Shown in pieces: positions 51,783-60,404 of a stretch of 64,000 nucleotides of DNA. The translations under genes and the position numbers were made by a program. This stretch comes from UBA6168 sp041741095 (GTDB lineage Bacteria > Bacteroidota > Bacteroidia > Chitinophagales > Saprospiraceae). The first letter of the stretch is position 1; each line of letters begins with the position of its first letter. The stretch spans positions 1 to 64,000 of the forward strand of contig JBGSKQ010000117.1 in assembly GCA_041741095.1 (NCBI GenBank). Reading direction: 5' to 3'. The notes under the pieces were generated by a model that ran no database searches, was not told the origin of the DNA, and worked only from the letters and a program-made list of their open reading frames with translations.

Positions 51783-52220
51783 TTATAAATCTTTCACGGA
51801 GTTGCGGTCGCTGATGATGTCTTTTAGTTCTTTCAGCATTTCGTACTGGTGGGGCAATACCCGTTTGAAGGCTTCCTTCACCGCCACGAAGGTCCCTTTT
51901 TCCATCACATCGGGGATGATCTGCTTGATTTGGTCTTTCATAAACTGGACATCCTCCATGACCAGGGACTTGAGCGAAGGGATGTCGTGCCAATCGCCTT
52001 CTACTGCAAAGCCTTCTTCCACTGCTCCGTCCGATTGCTGGACAGGGTCAAGGGCAATGAATTTGTCATCTTTGGGCAAGGGCAAAGCAGCCGCCTTGCT
52101 CATATTTTGCTGTGGCAGTTCCCATTTCTCACCGTTGTTTTCCCGGTTGAGCATGAACACCTCCAATCCTTTTTCCCGGATTCGGTAGATGATGAGACTG
52201 GCCGTTTTAGCTATTTCCAT
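51783..52220 (-). CDS. Nudix-like protein lacking a clear Nudix box
   Basis: A 145-residue protein. The start MEIAKTASLIIYRIREKGLE followed by VFMLNRENNGEKWELPQQN is like the first strands and WELPGG segment of Nudix hydrolases. The signature GX5EX7REUXEEXGU is absent: after LPQQN comes a loop KDDKFIALDPVQQSDGAVEE. The C-terminal helices (VQFMKDQIKQIIPDVMEKGT) look folded. It may be a degenerate, non-hydrolytic Nudix fold used as a ligand sensor, or another fold. It sits between purC and proC on the same strand. Confidence 0.65.
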   Translation of the reverse strand: MEIAKTASLIIYRIREKGLEVFMLNRENNGEKWELPQQNMSKAAALPLPKDDKFIALDPVQQSDGAVEEGFAVEGDWHDIPSLKSLVMEDVQFMKDQIKQIIPDVMEKGTFVAVKEAFKRVLPHQYEMLKELKDIISDRNSVKDL

Positions 52221-52355
52221 TTTTGTGTCTAAATTATAACTGTCGGTATAACAGGGTTATCTGGTTTTGGTTTTTTGGTGGGGCAAAGAAAGGTAGTTTT
52301 TTAAAAATACTGCCTATGAAAGGTGAAATTCTCAAGCAGCAAGGATAAAGCCACT

Positions 52356-53156
52356 TCAGCCACCCAACTCCCTCGCCCTCCCAAAAGCAGCTTCCGCACC
52401 TGCAATGATGTCTTGATAAAGCGCCGTTTGAGAAAAGGAAGCCAAGGCAGCTTCTGTTGTCCCACCTTTGGAAGCCACTTTTTTGATCCACTCGCCGCAA
52501 GAAAAATCGGATTGATGAAAAAGATCAATCGCCCCCTGGAAAGTTTGGCTGACCAGTAGTTCCGCTTCCGAATCCTTGAAACCCAATCGCTGGGCAGCTT
52601 CGATCAGGGCATTCATAAAAAACCAAACGTAGGCTGGGCCACTGCCGGAAATGGCGGTCGCTGCGTCAATCAGTCGTTCGTCGCTGACGTAGATGCTTTT
52701 TCCGGTGGTGTTGATGAGGTTTTGCACCATCACCAGTTCAATACGGGTCACCTCGTCGGTGGAAGTAAAGGCGGTCATGCCTTTGCCGATCTGGGCGGGC
52801 AGGTTGGGCATGGCCCGGATGATTTTCGATATGACCAAGCCTTTGGCAATGTTTTCCATTTTTACCCCGGCCATGATGGAGAGAAAGACCTGCTGCGGAT
52901 CCACCATCGGGTGGATGTTGTCGAAAAGGGCAGGTGCATCCTGTGGTTTTACGGCCAAAATGATGAGGTCTGCTTGCGACATACATTCCTCTGGGTTTTT
53001 GCAAACAGAACCCACATCCAGCTTTTCCAAATCGGGCCATTTTTCCTGTGATTTTTCCAAAATCATCAGGTCGTTTTTGGTGGTAATGTGGGAGCGCAGG
53101 AAACTGTGGGCGTAGGTCATGCCCATGTTGCCGCCGCCGATGATGAGGATTTTCAT
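52356..53156 (-). CDS. proC: Pyrroline-5-carboxylate reductase
   Basis: A 266-residue NAD(P)H-dependent reductase for the last step of proline synthesis. The Rossmann start is MKILIIGGGNMGMTYAHSFL. AVKPQDAPALFDNIHPMV and SIMAGVKMENIAKGL follow. The catalytic/dimerisation segment is TAISGSGPAYVWFFMNALIE and the C-terminus has LVSQTFQGAIDLFHQ and VASKGGTTEAALASFSQT. Length and all family motifs are normal. The other proline genes are not nearby. Confidence 0.92.
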   Translation of the reverse strand: MKILIIGGGNMGMTYAHSFLRSHITTKNDLMILEKSQEKWPDLEKLDVGSVCKNPEECMSQADLIILAVKPQDAPALFDNIHPMVDPQQVFLSIMAGVKMENIAKGLVISKIIRAMPNLPAQIGKGMTAFTSTDEVTRIELVMVQNLINTTGKSIYVSDERLIDAATAISGSGPAYVWFFMNALIEAAQRLGFKDSEAELLVSQTFQGAIDLFHQSDFSCGEWIKKVASKGGTTEAALASFSQTALYQDIIAGAEAAFGRARELGG

Positions 53157-53514
53157 GTATGGAAAAATTGATGAGAATAATAAAGCTGTTCGTATTGAAT
53201 AATTTGAATTCTACAAGTGCTTGATTTCGGAACTTACTGAAGCGTACAAGTCGCTTTTGTCAGTGCCATCAGCAAACTGCACCGTCATGTTTGAGTACTC
53301 CTGATGTTAAAGCACTTGTCCTGGTTTTTCGGGAATGGCTTTGCCAATAACAAAAAAGGCGGTTAAACCTGCAAACATGTTGTGAGAATTTGCTGCAATC
53401 TTCAGTTACTTTCTGTTGCTAAATAATTTGGTAAAAATGCTTAGGACTGAGGCAGGGAAAGCATAGCTTTAACGAAAGAATAGACCGTCTTTGTTTCAAT
53501 AAAATGCCACTAAA
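53157..53514. other. Gene-free spacer
   Basis: I see no supported gene. A short minus-strand frame (53308-53376) encodes MFAGLTAFFVIGKAIPEKPG then QVL, which looks like the end of a small membrane protein and could be a relic. Nothing else is recognisable. Confidence 0.35.
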
Positions 53515-54558
53515 ATGCACTATTGTCAAAGTATCCTCCTTTTAATCATTGGTAGCTCCTTTTTTGCCTGTTCTACCACACACAACCCAGAAAAGATGAA
53601 CGCAAGTTTTGACAAAAACAAAAAAGCCGAATATGCCATCGTCATCCACGGCGGGGCAGGCACCATCCTAAAAGCTGATTTGACACCAGCCCAGGAGGCC
53701 GAATACCTCAAGGCCCTCAATGGAGCTTTGGACATTGGCGAGGCGATTTTGAAAGGAGGTGGAACTGCTTTGGAAGCAGTGGAAAAAACGATTTCATTTT
53801 TAGAAGACAACCCATTGTTCAATGCCGGAAAAGGGGCCGTTTTCACCCATGCTGGCACGGTGGAACTGGATGCCTCGGTGATGGACGGAGCCAGCCAAAA
53901 TGCAGGGGCGGTCGGCGGTGTCAACATCGTCAAAAACCCTATTCGGGCGGCCATTGCTGTCATGCAAAAATCCCCGCATGTCATGCTCACGGGAAAAGGG
54001 GCGGACGAGTTTGCCATCGAACAGGGGCTTGACACGGTGCCAAATTCCTATTTCCACACGGAGCGCCGATGGGAATCTTTGCAAAAATTGAAGGCCAAGG
54101 AAAACAACAAATCGGGCATGGTGACGGAACTGTCAGAATCCAAATTTGGCACGGTGGGCTGCGTGGCGCTCGACAAAAATGGGAACATCGTGGCAGGAAC
54201 TTCAACGGGCGGCATGACCAACAAACGCTGGGGACGGGTGGGCGACTCTCCTATTATTGGTGCTGGAACTTATGCTGACAACAAGACTTGCGGGGTGTCC
54301 TGCACGGGGCATGGCGAGTTTTTTATCCGGTATGCCGTGGCGCACGATGTGGCAGCAAGGATGGAGTATCTAAAGGAGAACGTGGTGGAAGCTTCGGATT
54401 TTGTCATCAATAAAAAACTGAAGGAAAAGGGCGGCGAAGGGGGTTTGATTGCCCTCGACAACAAAGGAAACATTGCCATGCCCTTCAATTCGGAAGGCAT
54501 GTACAGGGGCTTCGCCAAGCCAGGTCAGCGAGTGGTAAAAATTTATAAAGAACAATGA
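53515..54558 (+). CDS. Exported Thr-type asparaginase/isoaspartyl peptidase
   Basis: A 347-residue Ntn-hydrolase of the plant-type asparaginase family, with a lipobox signal (SSFFACSTT, Cys19). The start AIVIHGGAGTILKADLT is typical, as are LFNAGKGAVFTHAGTVELDA and GGVNIVKNPI. The catalytic Thr is residue 213 in SESKFGTVGCVALDKNGNIV, where autocleavage frees the N-terminal Thr of the beta subunit. AGTSTGGMTNKRWGRVGDSP is the substrate-binding segment and CTGHGEFFIRY follows. It hydrolyses L-asparagine and isoaspartyl dipeptides in the periplasm. The two subunits are about 195 and 135 residues. Confidence 0.9.
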   Translation: MHYCQSILLLIIGSSFFACSTTHNPEKMNASFDKNKKAEYAIVIHGGAGTILKADLTPAQEAEYLKALNGALDIGEAILKGGGTALEAVEKTISFLEDNPLFNAGKGAVFTHAGTVELDASVMDGASQNAGAVGGVNIVKNPIRAAIAVMQKSPHVMLTGKGADEFAIEQGLDTVPNSYFHTERRWESLQKLKAKENNKSGMVTELSESKFGTVGCVALDKNGNIVAGTSTGGMTNKRWGRVGDSPIIGAGTYADNKTCGVSCTGHGEFFIRYAVAHDVAARMEYLKENVVEASDFVINKKLKEKGGEGGLIALDNKGNIAMPFNSEGMYRGFAKPGQRVVKIYKEQ

Positions 54559-54678
54559 GTTTTCGCATGGTGTAACAAATAATGCAACAAGCTTCGGATT
54601 TGTGGGCAAGCGGCATTGTATTTGCCCAATAAAATTTGCCCCTCCCTAATAGAAAATGCTTCAAACTCCGCTTTCAAG

Positions 54679-56118
54679 ATGAAAAATCCGTTGCGCTTCA
54701 ACCAGCTATTGCTACCCTTTCATTGCAGTTTTGCCCCCTTCTTCCTGTTTATCAACAATCAACTCATACTGATTGCCTTGATAGGCGGGGTAGGATTTCT
54801 TGTTTATTACTTTTTAGACCGGGAGAAAGATTTAAAAAAGACCCTTCAAAACAAAAACGACGAAATAGCCTCCCTAAAGCAAGAATTGGAATCTGCCAAC
54901 CAGCAATTGCAGGAAAAAAATACCAGCCTTGATTTGCTGAACAAAAAATTGGTCAGCGAAATATCCGAGCGTGAAAACGCAGAAAAATTTTCCTTTGCAC
55001 GTGACCGCTTTGTAGTTTCCGTGAGCAACAAAATGCGCAGCCCGCTCAATACTATCAGCAATTTGACGCATTTTTTGTTGGAAAACTCGCCGATGGAAAA
55101 CCAGGCGGAACCTTTGCGCAACCTGCAATTTGCCGCCAATGACCTGGTGGTGTTCATTAACGACATCTTGAATTATTCAAAAATAGAAGCCGGCAAACTC
55201 AACCTGTCCGAACGTGCCTTCAGCCCTTCCAAATGCCTGGGCGACCTGGCCCATCGTTTTGAACAAAAGGCCAAGGAAAAGGGGCTTTTGTTCCACTTTG
55301 AAATGAGCGAAAACATACCTGCCAGACTGGTGGGCGATCAAGCCCGATTGATACAAATATCCACCAACCTGATTTCCAACCTCATGTCCCAAACAGACGA
55401 GGGCATGGTGGATGTCCATATTTCTGTGGTGAACCCCAAGTGGAGCACGGTGATGTTCAAAATATTGGTCAGCGGCACGGACAAAGGGAAAAGCCTGCAG
55501 TCGCTGGAAGTTTTGCAAAACCCTATTCAGGATGATACCGAGCTTCAGGGCTACGAGAGCCAACAGCTTTCCATGGCGATTGCCAAACGGCTGATCGAGT
55601 TGCAAAATGGTACACTGGAAGTGGAATCCCGTGCCAGTATGGGCACCTCGTTTATCGTGAATTTGCCCTTTAAAAATGCCGATAATGATAAGCCCAACAG
55701 CAACCAGAACCGCCTGGACAACTACTCCGATCTGAGGGGTAACAGGGTGCTGATAGTAGAAGACAACAAGGTAAACCAATTGGTGGTGGCCAACCTCTTG
55801 CGCAAATTGGGCATGGAAGTAACCACTGCCGACAATGGCCTTTTGGCCCTGGATGAATTTGACAAAAACGATTTTGACCTGGTGCTGATGGACGTGCAAA
55901 TGCCCGAAATGGATGGCTACCGGGCCACCGCCGAAATGCGCCGCCACCCCGATCAAAACAAAAGCGATGTGCCCATCATCGCCCTTACTTCTTCTGCCTT
56001 CCTCACGGCCAAGGAAAAAGCCAAGCTCTTTGGCATGAACGACCATGTGGGCAAACCTTTCAGCCCAGAGGAGTTATTGGAAAGAATCAGCAGTTGTTTG
56101 GCGTATTGTAAGGGGTGA
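54679..56118 (+). CDS. Degenerate hybrid histidine kinase with intact receiver
   Basis: A 479-residue protein: one membrane helix (LILIALIGGVGFLVYYFL), a coiled coil to about residue 105, a HisKA-like domain, an HATPase-like domain and a receiver. The H-box reads SVSNKMRSPLNTISN, with Asn117 where the phospho-accepting His stands (normal: SHExRTPLN). In the ATPase domain, the DxGxGI box is replaced by SGTDKGKSLQSL and the GTGLGLS box by GYESQQLSMAI. The receiver (residues 354-479) keeps Glu361/Asp362, Asp405 in LMDVQMPEMDG, the Thr of IIALTSS and Lys of HVGKPF. So autokinase activity is unlikely, while phosphorylation by another kinase is possible. I use the ATG at 54679. Confidence 0.87.
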   Translation: MKNPLRFNQLLLPFHCSFAPFFLFINNQLILIALIGGVGFLVYYFLDREKDLKKTLQNKNDEIASLKQELESANQQLQEKNTSLDLLNKKLVSEISERENAEKFSFARDRFVVSVSNKMRSPLNTISNLTHFLLENSPMENQAEPLRNLQFAANDLVVFINDILNYSKIEAGKLNLSERAFSPSKCLGDLAHRFEQKAKEKGLLFHFEMSENIPARLVGDQARLIQISTNLISNLMSQTDEGMVDVHISVVNPKWSTVMFKILVSGTDKGKSLQSLEVLQNPIQDDTELQGYESQQLSMAIAKRLIELQNGTLEVESRASMGTSFIVNLPFKNADNDKPNSNQNRLDNYSDLRGNRVLIVEDNKVNQLVVANLLRKLGMEVTTADNGLLALDEFDKNDFDLVLMDVQMPEMDGYRATAEMRRHPDQNKSDVPIIALTSSAFLTAKEKAKLFGMNDHVGKPFSPEELLERISSCLAYCKG

Positions 56119-56582
56119 GAATAAATGGTTAAATGGCTGGATGGCTTGCAGGATAGTAGCACGTCAGCCATTTAACCATATAACCATCCAACCATTTAAC
56201 CATCCAATCACTTTCGTCTATCAAATTGCCAAGTATTTCCAACGACTTTACAGTTTTGGATGAATTTTCTGAATTTCGCTCGCCTTTTTACAAAGGCAAT
56301 GTGTTGCCCTTTTTGACCTTTGTGCAACGTTGCCTCAATTTACCTATCTATCATTACTTGGATGCTGAACATGGAAAATTGCCAGTTTCTTCGTCCAAAA
56401 GATTAGTGCGTTGTTATTTAAGTTTTATAAACAGGTGTTTGGGGCGGAACGCCCCAATTCCGATAGCTATCGGAACCTCTCCCGACGAGCCGCCAAAAGG
56501 CGGCGAGGAGGGGAAAGTTCGCAAAGCTTAATTTACAATGTATTCAGTTTCTTGTAACTAACGTTTTATGGTATTTATGACA
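56119..56582. repeat. Spacer with word-repeat hairpin and palindromes
   Basis: No gene seen. A 13-bp stem GGTTAAATGGCTG (56127-56139) / CAGCCATTTAACC (56165-56177) follows the hybrid kinase stop; the right arm continues as repeats of the word AACCAT. At 56441-56516 a GGGGCGGAACGCCCC hairpin, the TTCCGATAGCTATCGGAA palindrome (56458-56475) and a GCCGCCAAAAGGCGGC hairpin follow. Confidence 0.65.
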
Positions 56583-57905
56583 ATGAAAAAAAATATCCTA
56601 ACCATCGCATGTTTGCTGGCGGGGCTGATCAGCCTGAATGCCCAGATGAACAAAATCAACTTTGTGGAATATGACCTGGACAATGGCCTCCACGTCATCC
56701 TCCACGAAGACCATTCGACGCCTATCGTAGCCGTTTCCGTGCTGTACCACGTGGGATCGAAAAACGAAAAACCCAACCGCACGGGCTTTGCCCACTTCTT
56801 TGAGCACCTGTTGTTTGAAGGTTCTGAAAACATTGGCAGGGGCGAGTTTGACGATTACATCCAGCAGGCGGGGGGCACCAATAATGCCAATACTACACAG
56901 GATCGCACTTTTTATTATGACCTGCTGCCATCCAATCAGTTGGCACTTGGACTATGGTTGGAATCTGAAAGAATGTTACATGCCAAGGTGGATGCCAAAG
57001 GTATTGAAACACAGCGTCAAGTAGTTAAAGAAGAGCGGCGAATGAGAATCGAAAATCAGCCGTACGGTACTATTTTTGAAGAAACTATGAAAAGAGCTTA
57101 TAAAAAACATCCGTACCAGTGGACTCCCATTGGCTCCATGGCCCACCTGGACGCCGCCGAAGAGCAGGACTATAAGCATTTTTATGAGGAATTTTATGTG
57201 CCAAACAATGCCACTTTGTCCATAGCCGGCGATATCAATATTGAAGAGGCAAAAGCGCAGATCAAGCAATATTTTGGCGGCATTCCAAAGAAAAAAGAGC
57301 CATTCCGGCCTAACATTACCGAACCTGCCCTAACCAAGGAAGTGCGTGATACGGTGTTCGACAATATCCAATTGCCCGCTGTGATTCAGACCTACCGCAT
57401 CCCGGAGCAAGGTTCGGAAGATTTCTACGCTGTGTCCCTGCTCGGCCAATTGCTGTCACAAGGTGAAAGCTCCCGGTTTAATAAAGTATTGGTGGATGAA
57501 AAACAATTGGCAGTTTTCGTGGGCAACTTCCCGATTTCAATGGAAGATCCTGGCGTATCCATCGCATTTGGCGTTTGCAATGCGGGCATTGACCCAAAAG
57601 AATTGGAAGCCAATATGGATGCGGAAATAGAGCGCACCCACAAGGAACTCATCACGGAAGAAGAATTCCAAAAGCTGCGCAACCAGGTGGAAAACGACTT
57701 TGTGACCGCCAATTCTACGGTAGCTGGCATCGCAGAAAGCCTCGCCAATTACCACACCTATTTTGGCGACGCCAACCTGATCAACAACGAAATTGACCGC
57801 TACCTGAAAGTGACCCGTGAGGACATCCAGCGGGTGGCCAAGAAATATTTCAACAAAAACAACCGGGTGGTGCTGTATTATTTGCCGAAACCCAGCAATC
57901 CGTGA
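56583..57905 (+). CDS. M16 zinc metallopeptidase, catalytic member
   Basis: A 440-residue exported peptidase (signal peptide ILTIACLLAGLISLNAQ). The inverted zinc motif HFFEH is at residues 71-75 in TGFAHFFEHLLFEGSENIGR, and the third ligand Glu lies in VVKEERRMRIENQPYGT. The R/Y pair of the substrate-binding domain is near QAVIQTYRIP. The protein has the two homologous halves of the family's single half-shell. The second gene, 175 bases downstream, encodes the partner half lacking zinc ligands, so the pair forms a closed chamber for short peptides in the periplasm. The ATG at 56583 gives the signal peptide. Confidence 0.92.
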   Translation: MKKNILTIACLLAGLISLNAQMNKINFVEYDLDNGLHVILHEDHSTPIVAVSVLYHVGSKNEKPNRTGFAHFFEHLLFEGSENIGRGEFDDYIQQAGGTNNANTTQDRTFYYDLLPSNQLALGLWLESERMLHAKVDAKGIETQRQVVKEERRMRIENQPYGTIFEETMKRAYKKHPYQWTPIGSMAHLDAAEEQDYKHFYEEFYVPNNATLSIAGDINIEEAKAQIKQYFGGIPKKKEPFRPNITEPALTKEVRDTVFDNIQLPAVIQTYRIPEQGSEDFYAVSLLGQLLSQGESSRFNKVLVDEKQLAVFVGNFPISMEDPGVSIAFGVCNAGIDPKELEANMDAEIERTHKELITEEEFQKLRNQVENDFVTANSTVAGIAESLANYHTYFGDANLINNEIDRYLKVTREDIQRVAKKYFNKNNRVVLYYLPKPSNP

Positions 57906-58080
57906 TCTGGTGGTTGATGTGGGTTGATGAGGTTGATGTGGGTTTATAAGGTTGATATGGGTTGATGAGGTTGATGTGGGTTGATTAAGTTAAAATATAA
58001 ACCCGATAAACCCAATAAACCCTTATAAACCTTATAAACCTTATAAACCCGATAAACTATCTAAATAATTATTCTCAATA
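57906..58080. repeat. Word-repeat inverted repeat (GGTTGATG / AAACCTTATAAACC)
   Basis: The left arm is a run of GGTTGATGTGGGTTGATGAG; the right arm is AAACCCGATAAACCCAATAA with CCCTTATAAACCTTATAAAC. The segment GGGTTTATAAGGTT pairs exactly with AACCTTATAAACCC. The hairpin spans most of the space between the M16 genes and may attenuate the second gene. Confidence 0.65.
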
Positions 58081-60159
58081 ATGAAAAAAATAAATTCCTT
58101 TTTAATCATAGCATGTTCCCTGCTCATGGCCAACGGCCTGTTGGCTCAAAACGATTTTAGGAAAACAGCGCCCAAGGCTGGCCCTGCGCCCAAAATCGAA
58201 CTGGGCAAAACGGAACAGTTGACCTTGAAAAACGGCCTGAAAATCATCGTGGTGGAAAACCACAAATTGCCCAAGATCACCTACCAGATATTTGTGGACA
58301 AGCCACCCATCCTGGAAGGCGAATATGCGGGCTATGTGGAAATGGCGGGCCAGATGCTCAGCCGTGGCACGACCACCCGCAGCAAGGCCGAGATTGACCA
58401 GTATGTTGATTTTATCGGCGCTTCATTGAATACCAGCGCCAATGGCATCACGGGCGAATGTTTGACCAAACACCAGGACAAACTATTGACCATCATGGCC
58501 GATGTGCTGTTCAACCCGACCTTTCCGGCTGAAGAGTATGAAAAGCTGAAGAAGCAGACCCTTTCTGCCTTGGCACAGGACAAGGACGATCCGAACACCA
58601 TCGCCGACAATGTTTCTTCCGTGTTGCGCAACAGCAAAAACCACCCTTATGGGGAAATCACCACGGAAAAAACCATCGAAAAAATCACCGTGGAAAAGTG
58701 CCGGGAATACTACGACAAGTATTTCAAACCGAACATTTCCTACCTGATCATCACGGGCGACGTGGACGCCAAAAAGGCGTTTGAAAAAGCTTCCGAATAC
58801 TTCGCCAAGTGGGAGAACAAAACCGTGGTGAAGCAGCCCTACCCCACCCCTCAAAAGCCGCCGAATACCATGGTGGACTTTGTGGACAAAACCGGAGCCG
58901 TTCAGTCCGTTATCAATATCACTTATCCAGTTGAACTGAAACCCGGCACGCCCGATGTCATCAAGGCCAGTGTGTTGAACACAGTATTGGGTGGCTATTT
59001 TGGTAGCCGGTTGATGTCGAATATCCGGGAGGATAAAGGCTATACGTATGGTGCCAGGTCCAGCTTGGACTATGACCCCGTGATTGGCGATTTCACCGCT
59101 TATGCCAGCGTGCGCAACGAGGTCACGGATAGCTCCGTCATCGAATTTTTAAAGGAAATCAACCGCCTGCGCACGGAAACCATCAGCGAGGAGGAACTGA
59201 CGATGGTGAAAAACGTGATGACGGGCAACTTCGCCCGTTCCCTGGAAAGGCCCGAAACGGTGGCCCGCTATGCCCTCAATGTGGCCCGTTACAATTTGCC
59301 GGAAGACTACTACGCTACTTATTTGGAAAAACTGAGCAAAGTAACGGCAACGGACATCAAGGACATGGCCAACAAATACCTGACCCCCGACCGGGCGCAC
59401 ATCCTCATCGTGGGCAACAAGGACGAAGTGGCCGAAAAGCTGAAGCCTTTTTCCCCGGCCAACAGCGTGAATTTCTTTGATGTATATGGAAATCCGCTGA
59501 GCGAAATCGCCCTCGTGATTCCCGCTGGCGTAACGGCTGAAACGGTGATTTCAGATTACCTGGCGTCCTTGGGCGGCAAAGATAAATTGGCCAATATCAA
59601 ATCCGTAAAAATCGAAATGTCCACCGAAATACAAGGGGTGGCGATGGAAACCAAAATATTCCACAAAGCCCCCAATATGCTGGCCACCACCAATTCCATG
59701 ATGGGTAATGTGATGATGCAAACTTCTTTCGACGGCGAAAAAGGCATGATAACGCAAATGGGACAACCCGCCCCAATGGAAGGTGCCGACCTGGAAGACA
59801 TGAAAGTGGACGGCCACCTTTTCCCGGAGCGCTATTATAGTAAGTTGGGCATAAAAACCGACCTGAAAGGCATCGAAATGCTGAACGACAAAAAAGTTTA
59901 CAAAGTCGTCATCGAGTACCCATCGGGCAACAAAAAAACTAACTATTTCGACGTGGAAACCAGCCTGAAAGTGCAGGAAGTGGAAGTAAAAGACGGCAAC
60001 ACCATCACCAACGAAATCGGCGACTACCGGGAAGTGGACGGCATCAAGTTCCCCTTCTCCCGCAAGGTAATCGGCGCCGTGCCTTTTCCTTTGTTGATGC
60101 AGGTGAAAAACGTGGAGGTCAATAAGCCGATTGACGAGGAGGTGTTTAAGGCGAATTGA
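58081..60159 (+). CDS. M16 non-catalytic partner with C-terminal LolA-like domain
   Basis: A 692-residue exported protein (signal peptide FLIIACSLLMANGLLAQ). Residues 40-465 are an M16 fold: LTLKNGLKIIVVENHKLPKI starts the first domain. Where HxxEH is expected, the sequence is GEYAGYVEMAGQMLSRGTTT, so the zinc site is missing. The R-Y substrate-binding segment IREDKGYTYGARSSLDYDPV in the second half is kept, which is normal for the inactive partner. Residues 485-692 add a beta-rich domain of a LolA-like or lipoprotein-localisation type (VISDYLASLGGKDKLANIKS, TNYFDVETSLKVQEVEVKDG). The upstream gene is the active half. Full length. Confidence 0.9.
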   Translation: MKKINSFLIIACSLLMANGLLAQNDFRKTAPKAGPAPKIELGKTEQLTLKNGLKIIVVENHKLPKITYQIFVDKPPILEGEYAGYVEMAGQMLSRGTTTRSKAEIDQYVDFIGASLNTSANGITGECLTKHQDKLLTIMADVLFNPTFPAEEYEKLKKQTLSALAQDKDDPNTIADNVSSVLRNSKNHPYGEITTEKTIEKITVEKCREYYDKYFKPNISYLIITGDVDAKKAFEKASEYFAKWENKTVVKQPYPTPQKPPNTMVDFVDKTGAVQSVINITYPVELKPGTPDVIKASVLNTVLGGYFGSRLMSNIREDKGYTYGARSSLDYDPVIGDFTAYASVRNEVTDSSVIEFLKEINRLRTETISEEELTMVKNVMTGNFARSLERPETVARYALNVARYNLPEDYYATYLEKLSKVTATDIKDMANKYLTPDRAHILIVGNKDEVAEKLKPFSPANSVNFFDVYGNPLSEIALVIPAGVTAETVISDYLASLGGKDKLANIKSVKIEMSTEIQGVAMETKIFHKAPNMLATTNSMMGNVMMQTSFDGEKGMITQMGQPAPMEGADLEDMKVDGHLFPERYYSKLGIKTDLKGIEMLNDKKVYKVVIEYPSGNKKTNYFDVETSLKVQEVEVKDGNTITNEIGDYREVDGIKFPFSRKVIGAVPFPLLMQVKNVEVNKPIDEEVFKAN

Positions 60160-60180
60160 GTAGATTGATATATTGACCGA

Positions 60181-60219
60181 AAGGGGTTTACGAACATAGC
60201 AGGTCGTAAACCCCTTTTT
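60181..60219 (+). terminator. Terminator of the M16 pair
   Basis: AAGGGGTTTACGAACATAGC then AGGTCGTAAACCCCTTTTTC: stem AAGGGGTTTACGA / TCGTAAACCCCTT with a T-run, 22 bases after the stop. Confidence 0.85.
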
Positions 60220-60404
60220 CAATAACAATCAAGCCTTTTTCCTGGAACATGCCTTGTTGTGTCGCATCGCAAATGTTGCAGTAACAAATCATTTCGCTTG
60301 CATAGTAACAAAGCCCTTTGTAATATGTAAATGCTTTTATACCTTGCCCACACTTTGAGAAAGCTCACCCAACAGAAGGTTATTTAATTCCCAGACATGG
60401 CCAC

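Noticed and set aside
55177..56046. Minus-strand frame of 289 codons opposite the hybrid kinase
   Set aside because: It is antisense to the receiver and HATPase-like domain and has His/Val/Gln-rich, non-protein composition.
56226..56531. Plus-strand frame of 101 codons after the hybrid kinase
   Set aside because: It is made up of spacer, a palindrome (giving IPIAIG) and GC-rich hairpins. No conserved character is seen.
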